Shown here piece after piece: positions 63,011 to 64,000 of a stretch of DNA of 64,000 nt. Source of the DNA: Nematostella vectensis (taxonomy: Eukaryota > Cnidaria > Anthozoa > Actiniaria > Edwardsiidae); the NCBI RefSeq assembly GCF_932526225.1, contig NC_064039.1, positions 16,918,639-16,982,638 on the forward strand, read 5' to 3'. How positions within the stretch are numbered: position 1 is the first letter of the stretch; every line of letters starts with the position of its first letter. The notes under the pieces were generated by a model that saw only the letters and a list, made by a program, of their open reading frames with translations, had not been told where the DNA came from and searched no databases. The position numbers and the translations under genes were made by a program.

Positions 63011-63295
63011 ATATAAAAAAGACAGGCCAGGGATCGGACTGGGTGACCCCAGCTGTTTATGATGCATTTGAAGCATATCGAACCCCTAATACCCAACATG
63101 GTCATCACAAAGAGAAAATGCTGTTTTGTGACAAATTGAATATGAACAACTGAACATTGTTGTTTATGATGAATTTGATCCCCTCTAACATTGTGCATAC
63201 AAAGACACAAATTCCAAATCAAATGAAGATGGCTAATTGAGCATGCAGTATTCAAAATTCATCTGATGATGTTGCCTAGCATTGCATAGAAAAAG

Positions 63296-64000
63296 CCACA
63301 AATACTACATGGATAGCTAACAGTACCAGGACTGTAACAAATACTACATGGATAGCTAACAGTACCAGGACTGTAACAAATACTACATGGATAGCTAACA
63401 GTACCAGACCTGTAACAAATACTACATGGATAGCTAACAGTACCAGGACTGTAACAAATACTACATGGATAGCTAACAGTACCAGACCTGTAACAAATAC
63501 TACATGGATAGCTAACAGTAGCAGAACTGTAACAAATACTACATGGATAGCTAACAGTACCAGGACTGTAACAAATACTACATGGATAGCTAACAGTACC
63601 AGACCTGTAACAAATACTACATGGATAGCTAACAGTACCAGGACTGTAACAAATACTACATGGATAGCTAACTACCAGAACTGTAACAAATACTACATGG
63701 ATAGCTTACAGTACCAGAACTGTAACAAATACTACATGGATAGCTTACAGTACCAGAACTGTAACAAATACTACATGGATAGCTAACAGTACCAGAACTG
63801 TAACAAATACTACATGGATAGCTAACAGTACCAGGACTGTAACAAATACTACATGGATAGCTAACAGTACCAGGACTGTAACAAATACTACATGGATAGC
63901 TAACTACCAGAACTGTAACAAATACTACATGGATAGCTTACAGTACCAGAACTGTAACAAATACTACATGGATAGCTTACAGTACCAGAACTGTAACAAA
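63296..64000. repeat. 39-bp tandem array, about 18 units, continues past the window
   Basis: Unit GTAACAAATACTACATGGAT then AGCTAACAGTACCAGGACT. Unit end variants are CCAGGACT, CCAGACCT and CCAGAACT; some units read AGCTTACAG and two lack four bases (35 bp). Variant order repeats over blocks (see findings). Confidence 0.96.

Overview
The window looks like a stretch of an animal genome, most likely a cnidarian and probably an anthozoan (coral or sea anemone). The evidence is an AT-rich sequence, genes split by short GT-AG introns, a GABA/glycine-type Cys-loop receptor with the classic animal exon layout, CR1/L2-like LINEs, Ty3/Gypsy and BEL/Pao LTR elements, a Harbinger relic, and relics of multicopy domain families that I recall mainly from coral and anemone gene sets (DUF6589-like and KYHxxC-type). 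The organism call is inference. No bacterial operon, rRNA, tRNA or CRISPR array was seen.

The one gene I can assemble end to end is on the minus strand, from 45648 down to 25679. It has nine coding exons. All exon phases agree and the total is 1440 nt (479 codons plus stop). It encodes a complete pentameric ligand-gated chloride-channel subunit: signal peptide, extracellular ligand-binding domain with a 13-residue Cys-loop, M1 to M3 with a PAR anion-selectivity motif, a cytoplasmic loop and M4. Three of its internal exons are exactly 68, 83 and 138 nt, the sizes known from vertebrate GABA-A and glycine receptor genes. Its two large introns are filled with mobile DNA. Intron 1 (10.6 kb) holds a complete but defective Ty3/Gypsy element (39300-43843), a second Gypsy relic (37.2-38.55 kb), a KYHxxC-family pseudogene and a small MITE. 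Intron 4 (6.2 kb) holds a nearly full-length but broken LINE (28.1-32.3 kb).

Left third (1-25 kb): relics only, apart from some unassigned ORFs. They are a DUF6589-like pseudogene (0.2-1.2 kb), a 213-bp MITE with 29-bp perfect terminal inverted repeats (4.7 kb), a ZAD-like zinc-binding relic and a Ulp1-like peptidase relic (6.3-7.4 kb), a Harbinger transposase relic (7.85-8.4 kb), a Gypsy pol tail between two 126-bp direct repeats (8.5-9.4 kb), a LINE relic between two 214-bp direct repeats (10.0-12.8 kb), a small unassigned locus with TATA and CCAAT boxes (14.4-15.3 kb), a 5.16-kb DNA transposon with ~0.36-0.40 kb terminal inverted repeats and a TTAA target duplication (16432-21590), and another LINE relic (23.5-24.3 kb).

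Right third (46-64 kb): a 36-bp tandem array (47.5-48.0 kb), a candidate orphan exon (50.9 kb), a BEL/Pao relic joined to a LINE relic (53.6-56.5 kb), a candidate promoter with an NRF1-type site and a first coding exon (60.0 kb), a LINE fragment with a long open reverse transcriptase frame (61.1-63.0 kb), and a 39-bp tandem array that runs off the window end (63.3-64.0 kb). The long stretches between these are AT-rich with microsatellites and homopolymer tracts, and I could not support genes there.
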